Assembly (NCBI GenBank): GCA_907163375.1
Contig: CAJQUW010007876.1
Location: 496,001 to 560,000, forward strand
Direction: 5' to 3'
Length of the DNA: 64,000 nt
Origin: Prostheceraeus crozeri
Lineage: Eukaryota; Platyhelminthes; Polycladida; Euryleptidae
Every line of letters begins with the position of its first letter. The stretch's first letter is position 1. The notes beneath the pieces were generated by a model, which saw only the letters and a program-made list of their open reading frames with translations, was not told the origin of the DNA and did no database searches. Shown here in pieces: positions 1 through 12,700 of the stretch. Position numbers and translations under genes: made by a program.

Positions 1-1835
1 TATTTGACGCAGATCGCAGAATTCTTAACCAATTTAGTTAAAATACACTTCATTTAAAAGGAAATTTCACAAAGAAGATGATGGTGGTATCTATTTTGCA
101 ACCAGCAGCCATTTTTTCTCCTTGAAACTCGCTTCTATCGCTCAGGCTCATCGCAGTGTGTGACAACAGTCGATGTAGCATATAATTGTGTTGACAGTTT
201 GACAAAAGGATTGATTTCGCTTGGTTTTATCAGTAGTATTGGCAGTGAAATATCTGATCCGATATTCCCTCAAATCATACGACAACCACAACTTATAGAT
301 TTTGATGCTCATGAGAATAATTTCTGCAGATTCAGATTTGCTTAACGAAAATTAACAGGACGGAATGCCTTTTTATCGCCATATCATACTGAACTCAGTG
401 CTCTTCTCAGATTGAGCCTATTTTCCAGCCTGTTAGTCGACCAAAACTCATCATAGAATTACTCGGATATTGCTCTAAAATAGACCGCCCCTAGCAACAC
501 TTCAATTCATAACGAACTGTTCTCGTCTGATGAAATTTACAGATCTAACAGCCTGACTACATCACACTTTCCTTACGCTCGTAGATCTAATGCAAATGTC
601 TTTGTATTTCCAATGTGTCGTTCAGATATCATTTTCGAGTCATTATGCTTGAAGTGCTGCATCTGATGTCATGTAAATTCTGAAAACTGAGTACGTCATT
701 TGACTATCTCGGGACATATCAAGACTATAGGAATATATCAAGTGCCACATTATGGTGTCTTGTTTGGACTCGTTCGAATGCATGTAACACAAGGAATATG
801 AATATGTTGATTATTTATCAATAAGAAGTGTCCATAATGATATGGTATTTGTAGTTGCCCCCTTCTCTATTCCCCTCTCCTGCCCCTCACCACGCGGCTC
901 GGTGAGAACCGTCCTTTTTGTCTGCCACGCCGCGTCCGGTGTGAATGGACCTTTACTTGAACCCTGGGATGAAGGATTACTACCTCGGATACTCAGCTAG
1001 AATACAAGCTACAGCTGTCATCATTAACTTCGTGTGATTGTTGTCTACAGACGAAGGACGAGCAGTTGTCTAATTTTGAGGCTGTAAATGTTCTACAAGT
1101 CAGATGAGAGGAGTTTTATACACTCAACGCTATGCGACGTTAGTGAGACTGCCCGCATGAGCTAGAGAAGATCGTTGACGATGCAGCACTCCCGGGTGTC
1201 AACAGCAGAAATTTGGAGGGGTGGAGAATAGAAGTACCAATCCCTCATAGATTCTTGCTATTTGTCTGGAAAAGAAGCATGCCAGAAATAATGATAGTAA
1301 TGATTAAAATGCACAGCCCATTTTACCTCAGTGATATTTTAGGAGTGGGGTTATATGGGCACTTATCTTAGAATCAAATTTTACGGAAACTATCAATCGT
1401 GGGCCGAAATGGGCCCAATCTGCATGTAATTGGGATGACAGGACAGTTTTCGTTTGCCTCGAGCAATCACTCTACACAGAATGAGAGGCTTAGCCAAATA
1501 AACGTCTGATTTCATTGTCGTTACTTCAGCGATCAAATTTATGCATTTTTATCGCTATCTTCTTAGTGCGTGTGCACGTGTAAGCGCGTGTTTTTCTCGA
1601 ATGAGCTGAGCTGCCACATGCAGATAAACGATGAGCATGACTAGTTCTCTGTCGAGTCTGAAGTTCATGCGAGCAATAGGTCCTGAGCTAGAGGCCAAAG
1701 AATTCAAATTACCCATATTAGTTCCGCCTCCCCTAGTAATGAATACCATCGTTATTAGAAAGACGAACAGCAATCCGAGGTCCGGAACGCATCTGAAGAT
1801 TTTCACGTTTCACATTAATCAATCCTATTACAGAG
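1..1835. other. Left flank, no gene recognised
   Basis: I see no convincing exon, domain or repeat in this stretch. A minus-strand open frame at 1555-1806 has a hydrophobic segment near its start but begins with GTG and matches no family I know. It may be part of the promoter region of the LINE that follows. Confidence 0.4.
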
Positions 1836-3092
1836 ATGACTGAGAAGAAGATGCCATCAATTGAGCCAATGACTAGACAACCAAGGAGCCCGATGACAAC
1901 GGAAAAGTGCAAGGTGTGTCATGAAAACCTTGAAGATCTAGAGGTGAACTTTAAATGTGACAAATGTGAAAACTCTTTCCATATTTTTTGTGTTGAACTA
2001 CCTGACTATGAGCTACTTAAATACTTGAAACAGAATAATAAGAGAAAATTCCAGTGCAAAAATTGTATCGAAAGTTTATACCCTAAAGAACTACAAAACG
2101 TAACAAAGCAAACACAGAACAAAATACATTCAGAGTCAACCAAACGGAACACAGAAATCATAGAAGAGAGAAACAAATAGACTAGAAAAGAATAAAAGAT
2201 CTCATCAAAATAGCTGAAACACTCCGGACAGAAATCGAAGAAAGTGCAACGAAGATACAACCTCTTGAGCAGAAATTAAAACGAAGTGAATATGAGGCAT
2301 TGGAATACATCGGCATAGGAAAATATTAGAAGACTAGAAAGATAATTGAGCGAAGAACGAAGGATCACCAACTTCAGTAAGAAATCTGATGACAGTGACG
2401 ATGATGAAGTAGCAGATGGCGAAGATGAAAACAATGAAATATTGAGAAAATTATGCAAAATATCAGAAAAAGTGGATCAGATAGAACGACAGCAAAACAG
2501 ATGTATGAAAAGTAACAACAACAACAACAGCGCCAACTAGAAGACCAGCGACAACTAGAAAACCAGCGTCAACAAGAACTTCAAGTAGAACACCGTCAAC
2601 AAGAAGATTACCAACAACGCTGGCAACCACCACAACAACCAATAAGAAGAAACTACAACCGAAACATTACCTGCTTCTACTGCGGAAGACGTGGTCATCC
2701 GATGTGCAACTTCTACTGTGCTGGCTGGAGGCTGGAATCAACGCCATAACCACGGTTATAGCAGAAATAGGCACAATAACTATGTCAACGCGAGTACAAG
2801 GCCAAGATGCGAACACCAGCGTAGAAGATATAACCATCAAACAAGATACAACAATCAAAACAGATACGAGAACCAAAGATGCAGAGAAGACAGAAGACAC
2901 AATTTTGAAAGAGAACGAAGAGAAAGGGAAGAAGATAGATATCGAGTATCAAGAGCGGACAACGGAAGCGGTCCAATTCAATACACACCAACACGCATCC
3001 TTAATCCACAAAACAACAGACATCACTCACAAGCAATACAGCCTTTAGGCCCTATGTATTTAGGCAATACAGCCCTTAGATCAAGTCATTAG
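1836..3092 (+). pseudogene. LINE ORF1: PHD finger, coiled coil, Gln-rich linker, CCHC-like knuckle
   Basis: The first block (1836-2180, ATG start) has a C4HC3 pattern: CKVC, CDKC, HIFC and a final CKNC, typical of PHD fingers found in some LINE ORF1 proteins. A stop follows, and an acidic, coiled-coil-like segment resumes at 2346-2540 in a different frame. About 2524-2640 reads as a Gln/Arg/Glu repeat (QRQLEDQRQLENQRQQ) leading to CFYCGRRGH, the start of a retroviral-type zinc knuckle, near 2670. The tail (2691-3092) is rich in Arg, Asn and His. The protein would bind element RNA. At least three frame changes break it. Confidence 0.75.
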
Positions 3093-3299
3093 GACTTCAG
3101 ACCCTTGTCAGGTAAGCAGACAATTCCAGTCTTGTGAATTATTAATAACTTTTTTAACATCAAGATGCTCGTAATTTGGGTTGGTATTAAGAGGTTTTCT
3201 TTGCGGTAATAATTTATTTATTTATGGCTAATTAACTATTTCTTTTTCAACTACCTAAACACGATTTTGTGATATTATCTTTAACAAACTATAGATGAA

Positions 3300-6200
3300 G
3301 GATAGGACGATGAATATGATTCTGATAAAGTCAATGATTTCACAATAAGTTGCACAAATATAAGCGGTTTAAATGAATATAAAATAGGCAATTGCGATAT
3401 GGTCAAAGATATGGATAATGCTGATATGCTTTGTTTTGTTGAAACGCACTTAAAAGGTGAAGACAATTTTCCAGTTATTAGAAATTATGTAAGTTATCAT
3501 TCAATTGGAAAAAAATCTTCAAAATATGGAAGAAATATTAAAGGTGTATCACTGTATGTTAAAGAAAACATGGAGAAATTAAAACTAGAAAATATTGTCA
3601 ATGAAAATGGAAGAATACTGATCGCTAAAATAAAGGAACATACATGAGATATTTACGTAATCATATGTTACAGAAGTAACAGAGAATCTAGATATAAAGA
3701 CAAAGAATTCTATGAAAATATAGAAAACTATATAGTCCAATAGAACATGGAAAATATAATATTAATAGGAGATCTAAATGGACGAATTGTATTGGAAAAT
3801 GACAACACAGATATTGGTCTTCCAAATAGAAAATCTGATGATTTAACCCTAGATAGCTATGGACAAGAAATGTCGAAGTCCTGTAATGAAACCAAATTAA
3901 TAATGACTAATGGAAGATTTGAAAATAATGACTCCATTCGAAAATCTATATATCAATGTATTCAAAATGATGAAGCAAAAAAATCAGTGATAGATTACTT
4001 GATCACGTCACAGTGCCTATTGAATAGCCTAAATGAGGTCGAAATCGGTAATCCAGTGTTGTACACTGATCATTCGCTTCATAGGATAAAGTTGAATATT
4101 ACATCAGATAAATGAATAAGGACAAAAAATAATTCCGTATAAATGGACAAAAGAAAATGCCTCAAGATTTGATAAAGATAAATTTGACTTAAAATGCACT
4201 ACATTATCAAGCAAATTGATGACTCAGAATATGAACGCAAATGAAATATATACTGAATTACTAGACATCAGGAATATCTCAACTGACTGTAAACGTGAAC
4301 CTCAGAAATCAAAATATTCGGAAAACATAACGAACTTGCGGAAAGTTTATAGAAAAGAACTTGCGATATTCAAAGAAAATAAATAAAATAACAATTTGAA
4401 TGGATTAATGTAATCGAGAAACAACTGCAAAGGAAATAAGGAAAGAAGCGAGAAAGATTAAAGATAACCATCTGAGTACATTGATAATTGCGAAAGAAAA
4501 TAATAATCATAAAGAGTATTCAAATTCAATTAATGGAAAGAAAAGGACTACTTTTAATTCTAATCTGAATTTTGATGATTTTAGAATCAAAAGGATAAAT
4601 TCTGATTTACCTGGACATGTTGAAGCTGGTATTACCGCAGTAAATAATGAAACTGTCAATGTAGTAGAACAAACGGATGAAATTCTTGACGTTCATATTA
4701 CTATGAAAGAGTTGCAAAATAAACTTAAAGATACTATAGGAACTCAAAATCAAGTGGTCCCGATGAATTTGTAACAGAAATATTTAAAATACATATGTAA
4801 ATGACAAAACATCACCTATATTACTGAAATTATTTAACAAAATTTTGCACAATCATTATGAGGCAATCCCATTTTCTGAAAGTTGGATGATACTTATTTA
4901 TAAGAGAAGCGACAAAAATTTGCTGAAAAGCTATAGACCAATAAATTTAAGCTCGAATGTAGAAAAATTGCTAGCCAAAATGATGAATAATAGGCTGGCT
5001 GACCGGTTGAAAAATAATTGCATGATTCATCATTGCGAAACAGGATTCATGAAAGGAAGCTCTACAATGGATTATGTATATAATCAAGGAAATAATGCAA
5101 CTCTATAACAACAAAAAAATCTCCATTGTGTATGTGTTTCATTGACTTATCAAAGGCTTTTGATGCGGTTCCAAAAAGCATTCTTATTCACAAGATTAGC
5201 AGCATACTTCCTCATGGTAATTTTTTTCACCTATTAAAACGACTGATCAATGAGGAAAGTTTAAAAGTTTTATATAACTACAATGAATCTTGCAAATTTA
5301 CTTTGAAAAATGGAATACCACAAGGCGACAGTTTGTCACCAAAGTTATTTTCGATTTTCATAAATGACTTGGCAAAGGATTGATGCTAATTTTAGCAATT
5401 TGAATGCAGTGAATATCGGCGAAACTCAAATACCTTGTTTAGTTCATGCTGATGATATACTTCTGATGAGTAGCAATATAAACAGTCTAATGAAGCAGAT
5501 ACAGATAGTGAATGAATTTTGTAAACGTAGCGGTCTGGATATGAATTTAGATAAAACCAAAATGATTTTGCAAAATATAAGATATGAAAATGATCACATA
5601 GAGCTGAAATTAAACAATGAGTTAACATTGGAAATAACACAAAAAACATTTGATTTCACTAACTAAGAATGGAAATAGATCGGCATATCTGACTGCTAAA
5701 AAACCAAAAGGAAAGAGGTGTGCAAATGGAACGATAGTGAAAAACCCTTTTGTTGTAAAAAATGTTGACATTATCAAAAATGCAGTACGGCGGAGAATTT
5801 TGCTTCTACAATAAATTATCCGAATTAAATAAGATGCAGTTTCAATTCTATAAACGTTTCTATCATCTAGTACCTACCACTACAAATTATTGTTTGATAA
5901 GTGAGTTTGGACTATTTCTTCTCTAATATCATTTTCAAAAAGCTACAATCAACTTATGGATTAAAATAATCTTTAATGACAGTAGTAGCGTCATGGAAAG
6001 ATGCTGTGATCATATGTTAAATAATTTAGACATTAGCAATTATTCATAAACATGGTTATGGAGAATAAAATATCCTTTAAAACAAATTAATTTATCACAT
6101 CTTTGGTTAGATCAAACCAGCTTAGAGATAAACAAGTGCAAATGTAAAATGATAGTAAAAACCCGACTAATGGAGCATTTGAGAGGCATTTGGATAGATG

Positions 6201-6631
6201 ATACCAAGAAAAGTAGAACCGGAGTAGACTACTTGGAATTAAGTCAATTCGATTGCAGTATGAAAAGCTATCTAACTCTGAATATAGGGCAAAATACTGT
6301 AACGCCTATGTTGAAATTACGATGTGCCAATCATGACCTAGCAGTTAAAACTGGATGTTATGGAAATCGATTGAGCTATGACGAAAGATTGTGCAGTTTA
6401 TGCGATGATAGAATAATTGAAACTGTATACCATTTCATTTCCGAATGTGTATTATACAATGATTTCAGGTTGCACTTCACACCCTTCTTTGTCGATATCT
6501 CGAACCAAGATTTCTATGTCATGCTAAAAACTTTGGAAATAAGTAAAATTGTGAAATTAACCAAGTACATAAACACTGCCAATGACATGAAAACCGATAA
6601 ATTACGGCAACGACGACCAATGACATCGTGA
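3300..6631 (+). pseudogene. LINE ORF2: AP-type endonuclease and reverse transcriptase, broken
   Basis: Endonuclease pieces lie at 3399-3647 (FVETHLKG, GVSLYVKE) and 3747-4115 (GDLNG, then SVIDYLIT and YTDHSLHR), which match the catalytic blocks of APE-type LINE endonucleases. The reverse transcriptase follows: SYRPINLSS near 4930, DLSKAFDAVP near 5145, NGIPQGDSLSP near 5315, and HADDILLMS near 5445 in place of the usual YADD. After a degraded stretch (5670-6140), 6149-6631 holds the C-terminal region with CSLC, HFISEC and Y/R residues typical of LINE tails. Several stops and frameshifts separate the pieces. Confidence 0.82.
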
Positions 6632-6640
6632 TCAGTATTC

Positions 6641-8800
6641 AGATGCATGAAAGTTCATGACGTTCAATGCGTTTTTATCAATTCTTCACATTTTTCCTTA
6701 CAAAACTAAGATGAAGCATGACTTTTACAAATTAAATCTTGACTTGCTTAGACTGTTAATGAAAATGTCCTCTCCTTCCAGATAGTGACATTTCGTCTAT
6801 CACTATCTTAATTTCTTAATCTCACCTCTTAATTGTCATATGTGTAAATACCTCCATTCGCCTTGTCATCAGTCATCTCACTCACTTTGATCTACTTTGT
6901 ATTGTTTGTACGTGTTTTTCAATTGAAAAAATATACGTTTCTGATATTCAGATATTCTGATATAAGTCTAATTTGAACTAGGTAATATGAAGCTCACCGG
7001 CAGCTCATTCCCTCCATCTCAGATGAAAACTATCAATACAATAGACCAGGCTTTCTTCAAACAAGGCTGGGAACCTCAAAATGATCATTGCCGCTTCTTG
7101 AAGTGCACTTTTAATGTCTTGAAAGCATTACTTAGGAATTGTTTACATAGCAATTTTAAATGTCAATAAAGTATGGGAGGGTAGGACACATTGAATATGT
7201 TTTGAACTCTTCTCTCCAATTTGAATATTGCTGAATCAAGTAAGCCAAAATCAAACTCGGATGAAAAGTTTAGGACATGCTAAGCAGGCTATATCCGCCG
7301 AATATAATACTTAGTCATGCGATTCCATGATAAAAATGTGACAATGCAATATATGAATTGATATGAGAATGATTTGGCAAATCAGCAGGGCAGTTGAAGT
7401 GTGCACAGCGCAACGAACAACCAAATGGAAATTTCCTTGTACTTGACAACACGTATGATCACATAAATCGGATACTATTTGAGCATGCTTATTGCTGTTG
7501 TTTAGAATTATTCATTCCTGCGCTGTGTGGGACTTCCTACAGGATTCCAATCGAGATTTATTGTAGTGTCGGAATGAAAAAATCGTTTCACACGGCAACT
7601 CTGTCTTATCCTATAGCTGCTCATGATTTCAGGTAAGAGCACCCGCGCATAAGGCAGCAGGTGTCACATTTCTATTCAGTGCAACTATCTCAAATATTGA
7701 GTGAGTAGAAAAATAGGCCTAATTTTTCCTCATCAAGCGGATTTCATTGAGCAGTTACGTATGCCCAGCAAAAAATCGCGCGATTCCTGGTCATGTTAGA
7801 AATCGAGCGAAATCGATTAACTGCGGTCACTACTGTTATGAGATGCCAAAACTTAGCTAAACTTTACTCACACTGAAAAAGTGACGCGTGTGTAAATTAA
7901 ACACTAACAGAGCTGGTATAGTCAATTATTATCGACTTCTGTCTATTTTTTGTTTTAATTTTTTTTCAAATAATTGGTTTCTATTAAACCTTAGTGGAAA
8001 ATCAGTCCTAAAAAGTGCTTAAAACTTACGTCAAATATATTTTCACGATCCAAGTTGGATCTCTCTCTCTACATTATTTCCACAAGTAAAAGTAAGTTTA
8101 TAGCAAGCCGAATAGAACTAGGACAATGAGACCATCCATGCACAACCTTCAAATCGAAGGTTCATACATTTAGTCCTATAGGTCCACTCCGTATTCGAAC
8201 ATGTTGTGGCGGTCGTGACTATCACCAGATTGTGAAAAGTGATTAAAAAAAGTCAAACATGAATAAGTCCACTGTCAGAAGTGACTTCCAAAAGAAGCAC
8301 AATATTTAACCTATACACAATTCGTACCATGCATTGTTACAGACAAGGCGAGTAGGCATATATCTTTACGTTGTCTTTTATCAAAGGATTTTGCAGCAAG
8401 AGGCTGTATTAAGTGTCTTACCCTCCCACTACATCATCGAGATCTATTATCAGCTGTGAGGATCCTTCCTGAATTCGATAGTGATCGTCGAAATGATCTA
8501 AAGTCTCATAGAAATTCGTAGGTCTGTTCTTGACCAATCTTGACAGAACATGTTACTTGTTTTATATCCAGTGTTTGGCATTTGAATCACTGGATTTTCA
8601 AGGGAAGACCCCGTGACATCAGCAAGCAGGATCAATCTCGCATTATCTGTATCTCGAGACTGTCGAGAGGTTTGAAACAGCGTTCTACAATCTTTACAAG
8701 TCTAACAACATGAGATCCGTCTTCTGAAAATGAATGACCACAGTCGCCATTCCTAGATCCTAAATATTATACTTCCGCTCAATTCATAGAGTAGGGATAT
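6641..8800. other. Intergenic, no supported gene
   Basis: 6641-6930 probably includes the 3' UTR of the preceding LINE. At 7394-7636 a short plus-strand open frame runs into a perfect donor (CAG|GTAAGA at 7632-7633), but no partner exon or family was recognised, so I do not call it a gene. Nothing else stands out. Confidence 0.35.
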
Positions 8801-9390
8801 ATAGGTAGAGTGTCGACTCAAAAAATGATGAAGTGAAAATTTTTATATGAAAAGATTCAGTTTTTGCGGAGATTACGTTCCCGTGGTCCAAAAAATTATT
8901 TGAGCAGTTTTGAAAAAGCTAAAATTTTGCAAATTTATGTGCTACCGACATGACGCCCCCTCATCAGTAGTATGAAACAAGTTGAATATCAAAAGGAATG
9001 AATATTTGCTAATAAACATCTTAGCTAAGCGGAAAATAAGCTGATTATCAAGGGAATTTCATGATCCGTATTATAATGGAAGTCTTCATGAAAAAGTTGA
9101 GATCTTATTGTGCTTTCTTGACTGAAATTTCAAGTTTTTAATTCTATTTTCAGCGCCATGAATTTATGATTCACTAAATTAATGCCTCACTTCATGAATC
9201 TGAATGGTGATGTGGACCCATTTACATCTTTCAAACTAAATTGAAATCACTATCTTTGATTCTTCTATTTTACTCCGTGGCAGGTTGCTTATGATATGAT
9301 CACGCTTAAGAAGATTCTCTTGAGGTTGAGCATGAAAGCAATAGCAGGTCATCGAATTGCTAATTTAACAAACCCTACCTCAGATATAGT
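8801..9390 (+). repeat. Dispersed repeat Rep-A, copy 1
   Basis: This copy begins with ATAGGTAGAGTGTCGACTCA and shares several hundred bases with 16133-16715 (same strand) and with 57985-59829 (opposite strand). Landmarks shared by the copies are GCGGAGATTACGTTCCCGTGG (copies 1 and 3), CTACCGACATGA, AAGCGGAAAATAAGCTGAT, GTGATGTGGACCC and GATCACGCTTAAGAA. I see no coding capacity. The class is unknown: only one terminus is clearly shared, and no inverted terminal repeats were identified. Confidence 0.75.
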
Positions 9391-9669
9391 TGACTGACTG
9401 AAACCTTCAAGAATTGACTCAGTATCAATTTTGACATTCTTATTCAGTAACCCAATTGATGGAATCATTGATAGAAGGCACATCTACATAATGCTGACGA
9501 TGCTGGTACTTCAATTTTCAGTTAGAAAGTCCGTGGGCTCCTTTTCATGAAATCTGTGATGAGTTCCGCTTCATGATCTCAAATGAATGTGTTGCTACAG
9601 AGAGATTTTTCAGACCTATTCATCCAATGACCTGAAAGGCCTGTCCAAAAGTTGTCGCAAGGGCTGAGG

Positions 9670-9676
9670 TATTTAA
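9670..9676 (+). promoter_or_regulatory. TATA-like box of the lysine-rich secreted gene
   Basis: TATTTAA lies 39 bases upstream of the ATG at 9709. A start site about 28-30 bases downstream, near 9698-9700, would give a 5' UTR of only about 10 bases, so the true start site is uncertain. An initiator-like TCAGTT at 9686-9691 lies closer than expected. Confidence 0.4.
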
Positions 9677-9708
9677 TACAATAGATCAGTTCCAGTCAAG
9701 CATACATC

Positions 9709-12700
9709 ATGAAAATCGCTCTACTATTGGTGGTCACCGTTCTCGCTGCATCTGCAGCAGGACGCTCAAGTAAGCTGCGTGTGTATATTATTTCAATTTT
9801 CTCCAAAATTTAGTGCATGTTGATATTTAATGAATGAAATATTTGAGCCTTACTAAAGTAGCAATTTGATAATGATCATATGATCAGAGTAAAATACTCC
9901 AGTAATTTCAAAAGCATTAACTTTTTATTTCGAAGTGTTGAATTTTATCTTCTTAAATTCTTATTATTTTTAAGAATTCGATATTACACTGATCTTAAGA
10001 AAACTTATGAAATAGTAGTAGTTTTGATAATGCGTCTTATTGTAGGTATAAAAAAATTATTTATGCTTCCTTCATTATATTTATTATCGCGTAACCAATC
10101 TCAGAGATTATTTTAATTCAACCGTGATCACGCTTTTATTGCGAAAACTGACTTGATCTGTCGGATTGCTAAATGGAGCATCGTGCTTCTATCCCATCTA
10201 TTTAAAAAGTCGCGATTATTTAATAATGATAGCCAAGTTTGTGCATGCACCATCTATCTGCTGGATGGCAAAGCCTTCCCCATAGATGTTACATGTTATA
10301 TCGTTCTTAACATCATTCTATATTAATTTTGAAGCAACTATTTAATCTATTTCAATGAAGTGTGAAATTTTCTTGGATTCTTTCGGAAGTTGATACAAAA
10401 TCATTGGCGATATTTTGTTATCTTATCTTGTAGACTTACTTCAAATTTATCTAATCATGTGGATCTGGCCTTCCACTAATGTGCGGATGTTTTCTATTTC
10501 AACTTGTTTTTTAACTTTTCTACTTTATTCCCAGGAAAATCTGTGTCGCATAATGCACGTCACACCATGTCACACCTAAAAAACGATGGGATGTAGAATA
10601 GCAAAGACTTCCACTGTCTTTCTAGAAAAGAGATAAACTTAGATGTAAATAAAGTTACGAAAAATATTTTGCGTTTTTGAGCCTTTTGAAACTTCTTAAA
10701 TACAATGTGGATATCAATTAGATTTAGTATCACACATATCGTTATATTCTCATTTCAGCGCATTGCTTGTGTAGGTGCTTTTAAGGCAAATCTATTCACT
10801 CAACTTTTGCTATAAATATTCACGATTTATTTGTCTCATTTTACTTGGGATTTCCATGCATAGGACAATCATTTGTGCATCAGCTTGTGCCTATTTAAGT
10901 TTAACATACAGGTAGGTCTTTTTATTGCATTAAAAATTAATGATAAATGCACATGAAATGTAATTCTGTACGCATGTGAATGCTTCATGAGCAGCACATT
11001 GCTATTGATCAGAATAGATGTAATAGCCGTTTTTCTGCTTCTCTATTTTATATACATGTAACTTGAAATTGCAAAATCATTTATTTTCTGATGATTTATT
11101 CATTGACCATGACTTGCATCTCTCTCTCGTGGCTACCATGCGAATTGGTTTAAAACAGGGATGCGGAGTCGGAGTCCTATCAGATGATAAGAATCCGGAC
11201 TCCGGCCTATAACTAGACCCGAAAGATAATGCAAACAAATTATTTGTCCTCGTGCATATCTGTCACCGGCTTGATGTAAACTTTCTCCGTCAAACAAAAG
11301 TACAGTGGAGAGAGCAGTGCATGCAAAGCTTGTAATAGTTGAGGGAATGAACCGTGATGGTGAAAAAAGGATTGTCGTTTCACTCAATGATTTAGTAGAG
11401 AAGACAAGGCTTCATAGCACCGATCACACTTGCGCACCAAAGGTCACATCAGAGACAAAAATGAAATACTATAGTTTGTTTGAGAACTCTTACCCCACGT
11501 TAATCGTTTGTGATGGCTCCACCAAAGCGCATATTAAAATCGAAAATGTACTCATATTTTTTGGTGAAGGATGAGGGATTTTCCAGCCTGGTAGAGCCTG
11601 GAGGAAAACCGTGTGAAGCACGCATCAGCAAGATGGGAAGAGCCCAGTCGCATGCATCCAACTTAAAGCGACATTTGATAAACTTTCATCGGAAATGATT
11701 GATAATTGATGCAGCAATGATCGCTAAAAATAGGTTCAGGTAAGCTTATAATGATCAATTATAGGTTACCAGTTAATTTTTCAAAAAACTAGGCTTTATA
11801 TACTTGCCACCAGGAGTCGGAGTCGGAGTTCTATCAAAAGCCGGATTCCTATCAACCCCCGGAAATAGGACAGATAGGACTCCGCATCCTTGGTTTAAAT
11901 AGCAAAATCTGTTCCAGTCATACTAATTTGAATAGAAGTCAGTTTCATGCAGCTAATATGAAATTTATGAATTTATTATGAATTTTATTTTGAAATTTAC
12001 AGGAACAAAATATTCTAGTCAGCAAGAATGACATCTGCATACATCGAACACGTCCAATTTTAATTCCCATATACGCATCAGATGGCATCAAGTTGAAAGT
12101 CGAATATGACGTTTAAATTAAATTATCGTAATAAATGATAATAATAAAAATTCAACGTATCTGATGCTTGGCAGACTGGTGAACATCGCGGTCTCTAGAA
12201 GAGTATGAACGTAAATCTGTCACAGAATAATTGGAATGTGATGTGACCTAGTCTGCTCACTTTCTTGCAGGACTTCTTGAAAAGATCAATGGTGTAAAAG
12301 TCAATAGGAAATATAGTCAGTCTGAATGAGTAAAGTATCTTTGGTAATTGAAAAACTGAAAGCAACCACTGAAAATGTCAAATATTTATTGGGATTTTTT
12401 TAGTATACATGATGTCAAATATTATGCACGCTGTGTGGAGGACACTTTTATCATATTACCTGAGGAGTCAGTATCACTGTTTATTAATAGATGCAGCAAC
12501 AAGCAACCAAACTTAGAATTCACCAATGTCTGAGGACAAATTTTCATGGATGTTGCTGCACAAAGGGGAAATAGACGAATTCTAACATCGAAAGAAAGCG
12601 TCGAAATGAATGTATTGCTATGGGACACATTATTTATAGATTATATAACATCTATTGAGCTTTTAGATACTGGTATTTATTATGGGACATATATAGTGAA

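Larger units (their letters stand above)
1836..6640 (+). mobile_element. Decayed non-LTR retrotransposon (LINE-1 of this window), near full length
   Basis: A two-ORF LINE can be followed for 4.8 kb: ORF1 with a PHD-type finger, a coiled coil, a Gln-rich linker and a zinc knuckle, then ORF2 with an endonuclease, a reverse transcriptase and a C-terminal Cys/His motif. All parts are in the expected order but spread over several frames with many stops, so the copy is dead. It is more AT-rich than its neighbours. The clade is not certain; the layout fits the CR1/L2-like assemblage. The 3' end is not sharp: non-coding sequence without a clear tail continues towards about 6930. No target duplication was found. 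Confidence 0.85.
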
